Assembly (NCBI RefSeq): GCF_001421415.1
Contig: NZ_LMKH01000001.1
Coordinates: forward strand, 665,689-729,688
DNA: 64,000 nt
Source: Sphingomonas sp. Leaf208
Lineage (GTDB): Bacteria; Pseudomonadota; Alphaproteobacteria; Sphingomonadales; Sphingomonadaceae
Direction of reading: 5' to 3'
Within the stretch, counting starts at the first letter, position 1, and each line of letters opens with the position of its first letter. Both the position numbers and the translations under genes were made by a program. This document shows, piece after piece, positions 34,772 to 43,590 of the stretch. The notes under the pieces were generated by a model. The model searched no databases. It was given only the letters and a program-made list of their open reading frames with translations, and had not been told where the DNA came from.

Positions 34772-34929
34772 CCTCCCCTGCAAGGGGAGGGGGACCGCCG
34801 CGAAGCGGTGGTGGAGGGGGCGTGCCGCGAACGTTGCGTTGCGCTGCTGGCGGCGTACGGCTGATGGTGCGAGCGTGGTGAGCCCCCTCCACCAGCTTCG
34901 CTGGTTCCCCTCCCCGTTCCGGGGAGGAA
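34772..34929 (+). repeat. Palindromic repeat, family C copy, between gspE and gspF
   Basis: About 155 bp with arms CCTCCCCTGCAAGGGGAGG and CCCCTCCCCGTTCCGGGGAGG plus inner GGTGGAGGGGG/CCCCCTCCACC arms. It occupies nearly the whole gspE-gspF gap, and its edge supplies the purine-rich ribosome site of gspF. Confidence 0.85.
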
Positions 34930-34939
34930 TTGCCGCGCG

Positions 34940-36592
34940 CTACGCAACTGCTGTATCCTCGACAACTTCAGTGGTGTCGCGTCGGGATACTCGGACGGCT
35001 TCTTCTGCGGTGGTCTGGCCGGAGAGGACCAGGTCGCGGGCCGACTGTGCCAGGTTCGGGGACTTCGCGAATGCGTGCGCTGTTATCTCCGATTCGTGAC
35101 CGTCGGTGTTGATCAGGCGGCGGATCGTGTCGTCGATGCGGACGGCTTCGAAGACGCCGATGCGGCCCTTGTATCCGGTCTGGTTGCAGTCTTCGCAGCC
35201 TTGCGCGACGTAGACGACCGCGTCCGAGGCGATGCCGAGCAGCGGGGCTACCGTATCCGAAGCGGGCACGGCCTTGCGACACGTCGGGCAGAGCCGCCGC
35301 ACGAGGCGCTGGGCGATCACTGCACGCAGCGTGGAGGCGAGCAGGAAGCTCTCGACCTTCATATCGCGCATGCGGGTGATCGCGCCGATCGCGTCGTTGG
35401 TGTGGACCGTCGACAGCACGAGATGGCCGGTCAGCGACGCCTGCACCGCGATCTCGGCGGTCTCGCGGTCGCGGATTTCGCCGACCATCACGACGTCGGG
35501 ATCCTGGCGGAGGATCGCGCGCAACCCTGCCGCGAAGGTGAGGCCGACCTTGGGATTCACCTGGGTCTGGCCGACGCCGTCGACGGCATACTCCACCGGG
35601 TCCTCGACGGTGAGGATGTTGCGGCTGCCGTCGTTGAGCAGGCGGAGCGCGGCGTAGAGCGACGTCGTCTTGCCCGATCCGGTCGGGCCGGTGACGAGAA
35701 TGATGCCATTGGGTTCGCTCAGTGCCTCGTTGAGCAACGCGAACAATGCGGGCGGCAGGCCGAGCGCTTCGAGGTCGATGCCGGCGTTTTCCTTGTCGAG
35801 GATACGCAGCACCACGCGCTCCCCTGCGCGCGACGGCAGCGTCGACACGCGGACGTCGAGCAGCTTGCCCCCGAGCGTCAGTCCCATGCGGCCGTCCTGC
35901 GGGACGCGGCGCTCGGCGATGTCGAGGCGCGCCATGACCTTGATGCGGCTGACGACGACGGGCGCGACGTTGGGCGGCATGCGCAGCGTTTCGCGGAGCA
36001 CACCGTCGATGCGCATGCGGACGACGAGGCCGGACTCATACGGCTCGATGTGGATATCCGACACGCCGTTGCGTGCAGCGTCGGCGATGATGCCGTTGAT
36101 GAGACGGATAGCGGGGGCATCGTCGGCGGTGTCGAGCAGGTCCTCCGCGGTCGGCATGTCGCCGGCGAGCAGGTCGAGTTCGTCGCCCATGCCGACTGCG
36201 GCGAGCGCGTTGGCCTGACCGTCCATCGCGTAGACGTTCGACAGAAGGCGATCGAACGCGACCTGCTCGACGAAGGTCACGTCGAACGGACGCGCGAGGT
36301 AGCGGCGGAGTTCGAGCAGGACCTTCGGGTCCGCGCCGGCGCGCATGGCGATCGTTAGGTGGGAATCGGTGTCGGTGTGGTCGACGACGACGCCGAACTT
36401 TCGGGCGAAGGCGTAGGGGATGGTGATCTGGGGGAGGTCACTGCTCCCCTCCCGCTCGCGGGAGGGGTTGGGGGAGGGAATGACATATCCCTCGATCGCG
36501 TCGTCCGTGAGTAAGGCAGCCCCTCCCCCGACCCCTCCCGCAAGCGGGAGGGGAGCAGTTGCGTCGATCTCGTGGCCTTCGCGGATGATCAT
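34940..36592 (-). CDS. gspE: Type II secretion ATPase GspE, with an in-frame repeat near the N terminus
   Basis: This 550-residue secretion ATPase has an N2 domain (residues about 55-140), NGVSDIHIEPYESG, Walker A GPTGSGKTT, Walker B VGEIRDRETAE, His-box HLVLSTVHTNDA, and the zinc tetracysteine (CPTC and CEDC). It powers pseudopilus assembly through GspL and GspF. Residues about 12-50 are encoded by a family C palindromic repeat (PLPLAGGVGGGA at one arm, NPSREREG at the other). They lie ahead of the N2 domain in the region that should contact GspL. The ATG overlaps the gspD stop (ATGA). Confidence 0.95.
   Translation of the reverse strand: MIIREGHEIDATAPLPLAGGVGGGAALLTDDAIEGYVIPSPNPSREREGSSDLPQITIPYAFARKFGVVVDHTDTDSHLTIAMRAGADPKVLLELRRYLARPFDVTFVEQVAFDRLLSNVYAMDGQANALAAVGMGDELDLLAGDMPTAEDLLDTADDAPAIRLINGIIADAARNGVSDIHIEPYESGLVVRMRIDGVLRETLRMPPNVAPVVVSRIKVMARLDIAERRVPQDGRMGLTLGGKLLDVRVSTLPSRAGERVVLRILDKENAGIDLEALGLPPALFALLNEALSEPNGIILVTGPTGSGKTTSLYAALRLLNDGSRNILTVEDPVEYAVDGVGQTQVNPKVGLTFAAGLRAILRQDPDVVMVGEIRDRETAEIAVQASLTGHLVLSTVHTNDAIGAITRMRDMKVESFLLASTLRAVIAQRLVRRLCPTCRKAVPASDTVAPLLGIASDAVVYVAQGCEDCNQTGYKGRIGVFEAVRIDDTIRRLINTDGHESEITAHAFAKSPNLAQSARDLVLSGQTTAEEAVRVSRRDTTEVVEDTAVA
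36443..36557 (+). repeat. Palindromic repeat, family C copy, inside gspE
   Basis: The arms CTCCCCTCCCGCTCGCGGGA and its counterpart near 36535-36557 match the ccmH copy at 22997-23105 closely. Open in the gspE frame, about 12 codons from the start. Confidence 0.9.
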
Positions 36593-38802
36593 TTCCTGGG
36601 CCGCACGACCATCGTCGAGGTGCGGACCGGCACCGCGATGCGCGGGTCTTCGATGTTGCCGGGGATCGGCGCGCTCGGGATCGGCGGGGCGGCACCCATG
36701 TAATCGCGGACGAGCTGGTCGATCGACGGCTCCGCACCGGGCTCCTGCAAGCCCTGTTGCAGGCGGACATAACCGTAGCGCTGCTCGGTCAGCTTGCGGC
36801 TGTCCTCCGCGGTGCGCAGGATCGTCGGGCGGATGAAGATCATCAAATTGGTCTTCGACCGCTGTTTCGCCTTCGACGTGAACAGGTGGCCGAGCACGGG
36901 CAGGTCGCCGAGCAGCGGGATCTTCTCGATCGTCCGGCGTTCGTTATCGTCCAGCAGGCCGCTGATCACCGCGATCTGCCCGTCGTCGACGGTGCGGACG
37001 GTCTCCACCTCACGCTTGTTGAGGATCAGGTCGCTGTTGTCGCTCGATACCGGCCCGGCGATCGAGCTGACCTCGAGCCGCAGATTGAGCTTCACCGTAC
37101 CGGACGAGTTCACCTGCGGGCGCACGGTCAGCTCAATACCGACATTCTGGCGCTGCGTGGTGCGGAAGGCGTTGTCGAAATTGGTGCTGAGTGCCTGTCC
37201 CGTGGTGATCGGAATCTCCTGCCCGACGAGGCTGTGCGCCTCCTGGTTGTCGAGCGTGACGAGGTGCGGGACCTGGAGCAGGTTCGACGTCGTGTCGCTC
37301 TTCACCGCGTTGATGATCGCGCCGAAGAACGTGCTGCCGATCTTGCCGCCGAACCCACCAAAGCCACCGGCAGCCGCGAGGATCGAGGCGATTGCCGACT
37401 GCTGGAGCGTATCGGCTGCCGGACTGGTCGTGTTCGTGACGGTCGTGCTGCCATCGGTGTTGGTCGTCGTGGTGCTCGACGTATTGAGCTGGGTAGCGCC
37501 GATCGCGCCGGCGATCTGAAGGATGTTCGGTGCAGAGTTCGAGAAGGTCGACGCGCCAAACGCGCCGCCGCTGGGATCGCCGACGATGAACTGCGCGCCG
37601 AGCGTTTTCGCCGTCGAGTCCGATACTTCGGCGACGATCGCCTCGACCAGCACCTGTTCGCGGCGCGTGTCGAGCTGTCGGACGACCTCGTTCAGCTGCC
37701 GTTGGATCTCGGCAGGCGCGGCGATGACGATCGCGTTGGCGCCAGCAAAGCGCGTGACGACCACGGCCGACCGGCCAGCAGACGTGATCGCGGCTTGACC
37801 GGAGCCGGACGCGCCGCCGGATGAGGGGCCAGACTGTGGGATCTGCGGTTGCGAAACATTCGACTGGCCGCCGGACGCGCCATTGGTGCTGCTCGATCCG
37901 AAGTTCGAGCGCGACAAGGCGGTCTGCACCGGCTGCGTCGGAGTCTGGCCGACCAGTTCCTGCAACACCGGCAGCAACTGTTCGGCATCGGCGTTCTCGA
38001 GGAAGACGACCTTGATCTCGGTGCCATTACGCGCCTTCTGGTCGAGGTCGGCGGCGACCTGCGCGAGGCGGGCGACGGTGGTCGGATCGCCCCGCAGGGC
38101 GACCGCGTTCGAGCCCTCGACCGCGACGACCGAAGCGCTCGGACCGGAGCCAGCACCCCCGCCCTGCCCACCTTGACCGCCGCCGGTGCCAGCACCGATC
38201 AGACCCTGAAGCGCAGTCGCGATCTCCTTGGCACTGGCGTTCTTCAGCGCGACGACGCGGGTGGAGGACGTGTCGGTGTCGATCCGGCGAAGGACTTCGC
38301 GGATGCGGCGGATGTTGTCGGCGAAATCGACCACGACGAGACTGTTGCCGCCACGGTTCGCGCTGACCGAGCCCTGCGCGCTGACCAGCGGGCGAACGGT
38401 CTCGACCGCGGACTGCGCGTCGATCGCGCGGAGTCGGATGATCTCGGTGACGTAGCTGTTGCGCGCGGCGCCAGCGACGCCGATCCGGCTCGGCTGCGAT
38501 GCGGCATTGTCGAGCGGCTGGACGCGGAACGCACCGCCCGAGGTCGGCACCGCGACGAGGCCGTTGGCGCGCAACGTCGAAAGGAATATCTCGAAATATT
38601 CGGAGCGCGACAGCGGGCGATCGGTGACCACCGTCACCTTGCCGGCGACGCGGTTGTCGATGATGAAGGTGCGCCCGGTGACCTTGGCGGCATCGGCGAT
38701 GAACGCGCGGATATCGGCATCGCGGACGTTGAGCGTGGTCTGGGCATGAACGCCAGCCGCCAGCGCGAGAGCCACGACGGGGCCGAGAAACAGTTTTTTC
38801 AT
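36589..38802 (-). CDS. gspD: Type II secretion outer-membrane secretin GspD
   Basis: This 737-residue secretin has a signal peptide (MKKLFLGPVVALALAAGVHA), N0-N3 domains (residues about 20-390, including the Gly/Ser-rich linkers around 205-220 and 300-345) and a secretin domain. The secretin domain carries VEAIVAEVSD, VPHLVTLDNQEA and VGQEIPI, and ends in FIRPTIL. It forms the outer-membrane channel. Overlaps of 4 nt connect gspC, gspD and gspE. No pilotin (gspS) gene is seen nearby. Confidence 0.97.
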   Translation of the reverse strand: MKKLFLGPVVALALAAGVHAQTTLNVRDADIRAFIADAAKVTGRTFIIDNRVAGKVTVVTDRPLSRSEYFEIFLSTLRANGLVAVPTSGGAFRVQPLDNAASQPSRIGVAGAARNSYVTEIIRLRAIDAQSAVETVRPLVSAQGSVSANRGGNSLVVVDFADNIRRIREVLRRIDTDTSSTRVVALKNASAKEIATALQGLIGAGTGGGQGGQGGGAGSGPSASVVAVEGSNAVALRGDPTTVARLAQVAADLDQKARNGTEIKVVFLENADAEQLLPVLQELVGQTPTQPVQTALSRSNFGSSSTNGASGGQSNVSQPQIPQSGPSSGGASGSGQAAITSAGRSAVVVTRFAGANAIVIAAPAEIQRQLNEVVRQLDTRREQVLVEAIVAEVSDSTAKTLGAQFIVGDPSGGAFGASTFSNSAPNILQIAGAIGATQLNTSSTTTTNTDGSTTVTNTTSPAADTLQQSAIASILAAAGGFGGFGGKIGSTFFGAIINAVKSDTTSNLLQVPHLVTLDNQEAHSLVGQEIPITTGQALSTNFDNAFRTTQRQNVGIELTVRPQVNSSGTVKLNLRLEVSSIAGPVSSDNSDLILNKREVETVRTVDDGQIAVISGLLDDNERRTIEKIPLLGDLPVLGHLFTSKAKQRSKTNLMIFIRPTILRTAEDSRKLTEQRYGYVRLQQGLQEPGAEPSIDQLVRDYMGAAPPIPSAPIPGNIEDPRIAVPVRTSTMVVRPRK

Positions 38803-39626
38803 TGGGGGGGCGCGATCGTGATGGCGAGCGGCAGGGTATCCTGGCCGCGTTCTACGGTAATGGGGACGTTGCCGCCGCCCGCGAAATCCTTGGCGATGCG
38901 GTCGAGATCGCCGGGACCGGAAACGGGACGCCCGCCGATCGAGGTGACGACGTCGCCGTCCTTGAGCCCTGCGGAGCGGAACGCGTTGCCCGAGCCTTGC
39001 GAGCGGACGGTGAGCCCGCTGATGCGGCCGCCGTCGATGCGGGGGATGAAGCCGATCTCGCTGCGCAACTGCGCGACGGGGATGCCGACGACGGGGGCAA
39101 CAGCACCGGCCGCACCCGCCGGTGCCGCGCCTGGGACGACCGGCGTGACGGCGCCCGACTGATCGAGGAACAGGTCCTCGTCGGCACCGCCCCGGTCGAT
39201 CGTGACGTGATCGAAGGCGACCGCTTTGAGACGCACGCCGGGCTGAATCTCATCGCCGACCGCGACGCTCTGCTGGACGCCGTCGGGACCGGCGATGATC
39301 GCGGAACTGCGGCCCATCGCTTCATCCATCCGCGTGCCGAACAGGGTCAACTGGAGCGACGTGACGGTGGCGGGTGCGCCAGCCGCGCCACCGAGGCGGA
39401 AAAACGGATCGAAACCGCGCAGGATATCGGCGGGCGAGCCCACCACCATCGGCGCGGCCGGGCGCCAGTCGCCGAGCGGCGTGATCGGCGTCACGATCGT
39501 CCACGCCAGCCGCGCGCACTGCACCGCCAGCCCGGCCAGCAGCGCGAGTTCGACAACACTATAGACATTCACGACCGGCATACGCCGCAAGATACGGCGC
39601 GCCCGCGCGTCCAGCTTCAATCGCAT
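38799..39626 (-). CDS. gspC: Type II secretion protein GspC
   Basis: This 275-residue protein has one N-terminal membrane helix (VVELALLAGLAVQCARLAW), an HR domain (TSLQLTLFGTRMDE.., VGDEIQPGVRLKAVAFDHVTIDRGG) and a C-terminal PDZ domain (GLTVRSQGSGNAFRSAGLKDGDVVTSIGG). It links the inner-membrane platform to the secretin and helps select substrates. It is the first gene of the twelve-gene gspC-N operon; its promoter must lie in 39627-39763 and was not identified. Confidence 0.94.
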   Translation of the reverse strand: MRLKLDARARRILRRMPVVNVYSVVELALLAGLAVQCARLAWTIVTPITPLGDWRPAAPMVVGSPADILRGFDPFFRLGGAAGAPATVTSLQLTLFGTRMDEAMGRSSAIIAGPDGVQQSVAVGDEIQPGVRLKAVAFDHVTIDRGGADEDLFLDQSGAVTPVVPGAAPAGAAGAVAPVVGIPVAQLRSEIGFIPRIDGGRISGLTVRSQGSGNAFRSAGLKDGDVVTSIGGRPVSGPGDLDRIAKDFAGGGNVPITVERGQDTLPLAITIAPPQ

Positions 39627-39763
39627 CCGCGACCCACCCCAATTTCCCGCTCTCTTCGTCGCGTAGGCATGCCATGTTACAATTCCGCGTCAATGGCTTG
39701 CGCGTTGGTTGCTTCGATTCTGATGGGGTAGCGCTTCGCGTCGGCGATGGGCAGAAGACGCTC

Positions 39764-40420
39764 ATGTCCGATCCTCTCCCGTCCAGCGGCTCCGGCCTGC
39801 CTCCCGAAGCGATCATCGCGCGGCTGTCCGTGCCTGGCGTGCAGCGCGTACCAAGCCCCAAGCTCGACCTGTTCGTGCGGCGCGACTTCCTGCCGCCGGA
39901 CCTGTGCGCGACTCTGATCGAGCGGATCGACGCGGTGCGACGGCCGTCGACGATCTCCGATTCGAACGGCGATGCGAACTATCGGACGAGCGAGACGGGC
40001 GATCTGTCGCCGCTCGATCCGGTCGCGATCGAGGTCGAGCGCCGGATCGCGGCACTGACCGGACTCGACCCGGTGTACGGCGAACCGCTCCAGGGGCAGC
40101 GCTATGCGGTCGGGCAGGAGTTCAAGGGACACACCGATTATTTCGAGCCGAACGGCGTCGATTATCAACGCTATTGCGGGGTCGCGGGCAATCGGACGTG
40201 GACCGTCATGATCTACCTCAACCAGCCGGAAGCCGGCGGCGCGACGCGGTTCAAGGCGATCGACAAGATCGTCCAGCCGGAAACGGGCAAGCTGCTCGCT
40301 TGGAACAACCGGCGTGCGGATGGGAGCATGAACCCGGCGACGCTGCATCACGGGATGAAGGTGCGCGCGGGGGTCAAGTATGTGATCACCAAATGGTTTC
40401 GCGAGAAGCCCTGGGGTTAG
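39764..40420 (+). CDS. 2OG-Fe(II) oxygenase (prolyl 4-hydroxylase-like)
   Basis: This 218-residue non-haem iron dioxygenase of the P4Hc type has Fe ligands H123-x-D125 (GHTDYF) and a distal His in TLHHGMKV (His195/196). Lys205 in AGVKYVITKW binds 2-oxoglutarate. Conserved WTVMIYLNQPEAGGATRF forms the core jelly-roll strands. The start at 39764 gives a normal N terminus (MSDPLPSSG); the frame is open 90 nt further upstream without homology. The substrate is unknown. The gene diverges from gspC and converges on the TonB receptor gene. Confidence 0.87.
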   Translation: MSDPLPSSGSGLPPEAIIARLSVPGVQRVPSPKLDLFVRRDFLPPDLCATLIERIDAVRRPSTISDSNGDANYRTSETGDLSPLDPVAIEVERRIAALTGLDPVYGEPLQGQRYAVGQEFKGHTDYFEPNGVDYQRYCGVAGNRTWTVMIYLNQPEAGGATRFKAIDKIVQPETGKLLAWNNRRADGSMNPATLHHGMKVRAGVKYVITKWFREKPWG

Positions 40421-40511
40421 GCTTGGTCTAGGACCATGATTGGTCCGGCGAGAACGGGCGGATTGGCGCAGCGGCGACTCCCGCAACTCAGCACCTAGCA
40501 ATCTCAAAGCA

Positions 40512-40615
40512 CCTCCCCGGCGAAGGCCGGGGTCCAGTTGGGCAACGTTGCTGACGGAGGACGGCGCTACGTTACACCGACCTTTCCAACTGGGCCCCGG
40601 CCTTCGCCGGGGAGG
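40512..40615 (+). repeat. Palindromic repeat, family A copy 2
   Basis: CCTCCCCGGCGAAGGCCGGG left arm and its inverted counterpart at 40594-40615, with CCAGTTGG/CCAACTGG inner arms. Lies between the convergent oxygenase and TonB-receptor genes, where it could terminate both transcripts. Confidence 0.9.
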
Positions 40616-40689
40616 TTGCTCTTCTTGGGAGGTAGGTCGCTCCGACTGCGCTCCCCACTGGAGCGGAACCCGAACGACCGCCCCCTTCC

Positions 40690-43482
40690 TCAGAACGTCG
40701 TGCTGATCCCCAGCGTGAACACCTGACCCAGGTTATACCGGTTGATGTACACCTTGTTGCCGTTCTCGAACGTCTGGCCCTCGGTGAAGCGCGTCTTGGT
40801 GAGGTTGCGGGCCTCGGCCTTCACCTCGAACTTGGCGCCGCGCAGTTCGACACCCTGACGGGCGACGAGATCGAGGCGGATGCCGGGCTTTTCGATGATG
40901 TCGGGCAGAAAGCCCGTGCCGCCGAGGTTCGACGGGCCGCGGTTGGTTACGCGGTCGCTGGCGTAGTTGAACAACAACGTGATCTGCGACAGCCGCTTGG
41001 TATCCTCCAACCCGAGCTGGACGTTGACGAGGTGGTCCGACTGGCCGGTGAGCGGCGCGCCGTCGCGGAAGTTACCCGTGGCGGGCGCGAAGCCGGCCTG
41101 GCAGCCCGCGACCTTGGTCGTCTGGTCTACCACGTTCGGGACGCAGCTGCCGTCCACCGTGATCGACGACTGCGTATAGGTGTAGTTGGCGATGAACAGC
41201 AGGCGGCGCGTCGCGAAGAAATCGCTGCCGAGCGTGTCGAGCGGCACGTATTTCTGGAACTCGACCTCGCCGCCGTACAGCTTGGCCTTGGGCAGGTTGG
41301 TGAAGCCGGTCTGGAGACGATCGTCGGCGCCGGTGTAGAAACCGACCTGCTCGATCGGCTTGTCGATCCGCTTGTAGAACGCGCCGAGCGTGAAGCGCTG
41401 GTCACGCGCGAAGAACCACTCGTACCGCGCATCGAGATTGTAGAGCTTGGTATCCTGCAACAGCGGGTTACCGAAGAACAGGCGATCCGATTCGGGATCG
41501 CGGAACTGCTGTGGTGCAAGCTCGCGGAACTGCGGGCGCGAGATCGTCTTCGAGGCGCTGGCGCGAAGCTGCATGTCGGGCGCGAAGTTCCAGGTCAGCG
41601 TCGAGGCCGGCAGGAAATAATCGTTCTTCAGACGCGTCGTGGTCGCACCGATCGGGGTAACCCGCTCGTCCGCCGTCTCGTAGCGCACGCCGATCGTCGC
41701 GCGGACGCCGTCGGTCGCCTCGGCCTCGGCCTGGACATAGCCCGCATGGATCCGCAGCGACGCATCATATTGATACGCACCGAGCGGGGTGTTGAACTGC
41801 AATTCGAGCGAGTTGAGCGGATCGTTGGTATCGATCGCCAGCAGGTAATCCGGACGGAGCAGATTGTACGGATAGCCCGGCGCCGTGCCACCACCGCGCG
41901 GCGTCTGGTAGTTGAACTGGAGGCGCGACGACGTACGCTTCGTATCCGAGTAGAAATAGCCGGTCGACAGCGTCATCGGCCGATCGGTCGACAGCTTGTA
42001 CGCCGCGTCCGCCTGCCCGCTGTAAAGGTCTTCCTTCAGTTCGCTGAAGATGATCGACGCGAACGGCGAGAAGCGCTGCGTCACCTGGTACGCGCCGTTG
42101 CACTGCGCGCCGCCGGTCCCGTTCGGATCCTGCACCGTGATCGGCTGGCCGGTCGTGGTGGTGTTCGAGCAGAGATAGTCGAACTGCCGCTCGTACGGCG
42201 CGTTACGCTTCGAATTGGCGTACGCTCCGCGGACATCGAGCGTCAGCGCATCGACGGGCTTGAACGCGCCGACCAGCTGGCTCTCGAACAGCTGGCGTTC
42301 GAACCAGTTGGTGTTCTGCTGGAAGCGCAGACCGCTCGAGTTGTTGTAGGTGGTCGCCGCCGACCCACGCGCCTGCTTCAGCGTGTCGTGGATGTAGACG
42401 TTGGTCAGCTTGATGCTGTTCTCGCCGAACTCGTAGCCTACGCCGATCAGCGCGTTGGCGACGATCCGGTTGTCGGTCAGCAGGGTCTGGAAATCGTTGC
42501 GGAGCAGCCCTTCGTTGGTGACCGAATCCTGCTGCGTGATGCTGCGTGTGCGGAAGGTGTTGCTCGCGCTGACCGACGCGATCACGCCAAGCCGGCCCGA
42601 ACCGATGTCGAACACCGAGCCGCCGCTGATCTCGCCCGAGAAATTAGCGGGGAGCTGGTTGTTGCGCTGGAGCAGCGAGGTCGAGGCGTTGCTGAGCGTC
42701 GCGGCCTGCGCGGCCGAGATGTTGCCGGTGCCGCTCGGCGCGTTCTTGATGAAGCTCGGCACTTTCCGCGTGCCGTCGTCGAAGCCGATCCAGTCGGCAT
42801 CGCCACCGTAATAGGTGTAGCCGAGTTCGCTGGTGGTCGCGGTGTCGGCCGAGACCGAGCCGCCGAACGATAGGAAGTTCTTGTCCGGGATCGCCTTGGT
42901 CGTGAGGTTGATCACGCCGCCGCCGAATTCACCGGGATAGTTCACCGAATAGGTCTTCTGGACCAGCGCAGAACCGACGATCGTGGTCGGGAAGATGTCG
43001 AGCGGGACCGAACGACGCAGCGGCTCGGGGCTCGGCAATGGCGAGCCATTCAGCAGCGACGACGAGTAGCGATCGCCGAGACCGCGGACATAGACGAAGC
43101 CATTGCCGACGATGCTGAGACCGGTAACGCGCGACAGCGCGCCGGCGATGTCGCCTTCGCCAGTGCGTGCGATGTCTTCGGTCGACAGGATCGAGACGAC
43201 CTGCGGGGTCGCGCGGACGAAATTCGGGATGTTGCGGCCAACGACGACGATGTCCTCGCCGCCATTGGGATCATAGCCCGGCGTCGACACTTCGGCCTCT
43301 GCTCCGGCTGCTTGTGGCGCAGACACGTCCACCGGCGTCGAGGTCGGACCGGTCTGCGTCGTCGAGGCGGGTGGCGAGGCGGCTGGAGCGGGTGCAGCGC
43401 CGCCGGTCTGGGCGAGCACCGCGGGCGCGACCAGCTGCGAGGTCAGGAGAAGTAAGGTGGCATAGCCGAAGCGCGTTTGCAT
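40690..43482 (-). CDS. TonB-dependent outer-membrane receptor
   Basis: This 930-residue receptor has a signal peptide (MQTRFGYATLLLLTSQLVAPAVLA), a Pro/Ala/Thr-rich linker, and a TonB-box-like EDIVVVG (about residue 78). The plug domain includes IPNFVRATPQVVSILSTEDI and VRGLGDRYSSSLLNG. The 22-stranded barrel ends in a canonical aromatic C terminus (VFTLGISTTF). It follows the beta-helix lipoprotein gene on the same strand after 108 nt and is probably co-transcribed. The substrate cannot be read directly; the upstream Pho-box-like array points to a phosphorus source. Confidence 0.92.
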   Translation of the reverse strand: MQTRFGYATLLLLTSQLVAPAVLAQTGGAAPAPAASPPASTTQTGPTSTPVDVSAPQAAGAEAEVSTPGYDPNGGEDIVVVGRNIPNFVRATPQVVSILSTEDIARTGEGDIAGALSRVTGLSIVGNGFVYVRGLGDRYSSSLLNGSPLPSPEPLRRSVPLDIFPTTIVGSALVQKTYSVNYPGEFGGGVINLTTKAIPDKNFLSFGGSVSADTATTSELGYTYYGGDADWIGFDDGTRKVPSFIKNAPSGTGNISAAQAATLSNASTSLLQRNNQLPANFSGEISGGSVFDIGSGRLGVIASVSASNTFRTRSITQQDSVTNEGLLRNDFQTLLTDNRIVANALIGVGYEFGENSIKLTNVYIHDTLKQARGSAATTYNNSSGLRFQQNTNWFERQLFESQLVGAFKPVDALTLDVRGAYANSKRNAPYERQFDYLCSNTTTTGQPITVQDPNGTGGAQCNGAYQVTQRFSPFASIIFSELKEDLYSGQADAAYKLSTDRPMTLSTGYFYSDTKRTSSRLQFNYQTPRGGGTAPGYPYNLLRPDYLLAIDTNDPLNSLELQFNTPLGAYQYDASLRIHAGYVQAEAEATDGVRATIGVRYETADERVTPIGATTTRLKNDYFLPASTLTWNFAPDMQLRASASKTISRPQFRELAPQQFRDPESDRLFFGNPLLQDTKLYNLDARYEWFFARDQRFTLGAFYKRIDKPIEQVGFYTGADDRLQTGFTNLPKAKLYGGEVEFQKYVPLDTLGSDFFATRRLLFIANYTYTQSSITVDGSCVPNVVDQTTKVAGCQAGFAPATGNFRDGAPLTGQSDHLVNVQLGLEDTKRLSQITLLFNYASDRVTNRGPSNLGGTGFLPDIIEKPGIRLDLVARQGVELRGAKFEVKAEARNLTKTRFTEGQTFENGNKVYINRYNLGQVFTLGISTTF

Positions 43483-43516
43483 GGCCGAATATCCAGATCA
43501 GGGGGTCTATGGGCGA

Positions 43517-43549
43517 ATGCCGGGGTGGTCTTTGGAACCACCCCGGCAT
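43517..43549 (-). promoter_or_regulatory. Intercistronic hairpin between the surface lipoprotein and TonB-receptor genes
   Basis: A perfect 13-bp stem (43517-43529 with 43537-43549) has a 7-nt loop and no U-tract. It could be a partial attenuator or an mRNA-stabilising 3' end that sets different levels of the two proteins. It is not one of the three repeat families. Confidence 0.6.
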
Positions 43550-43590
43550 CGCTGCTCACATCATCGACTGCGGAGAGCCGACCGGAAGCG

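Noticed and set aside
39627..39763. Second Pho-box array in front of gspC
   Set aside because: The region was inspected for GTCAT repeats at 11-bp spacing and none was present.
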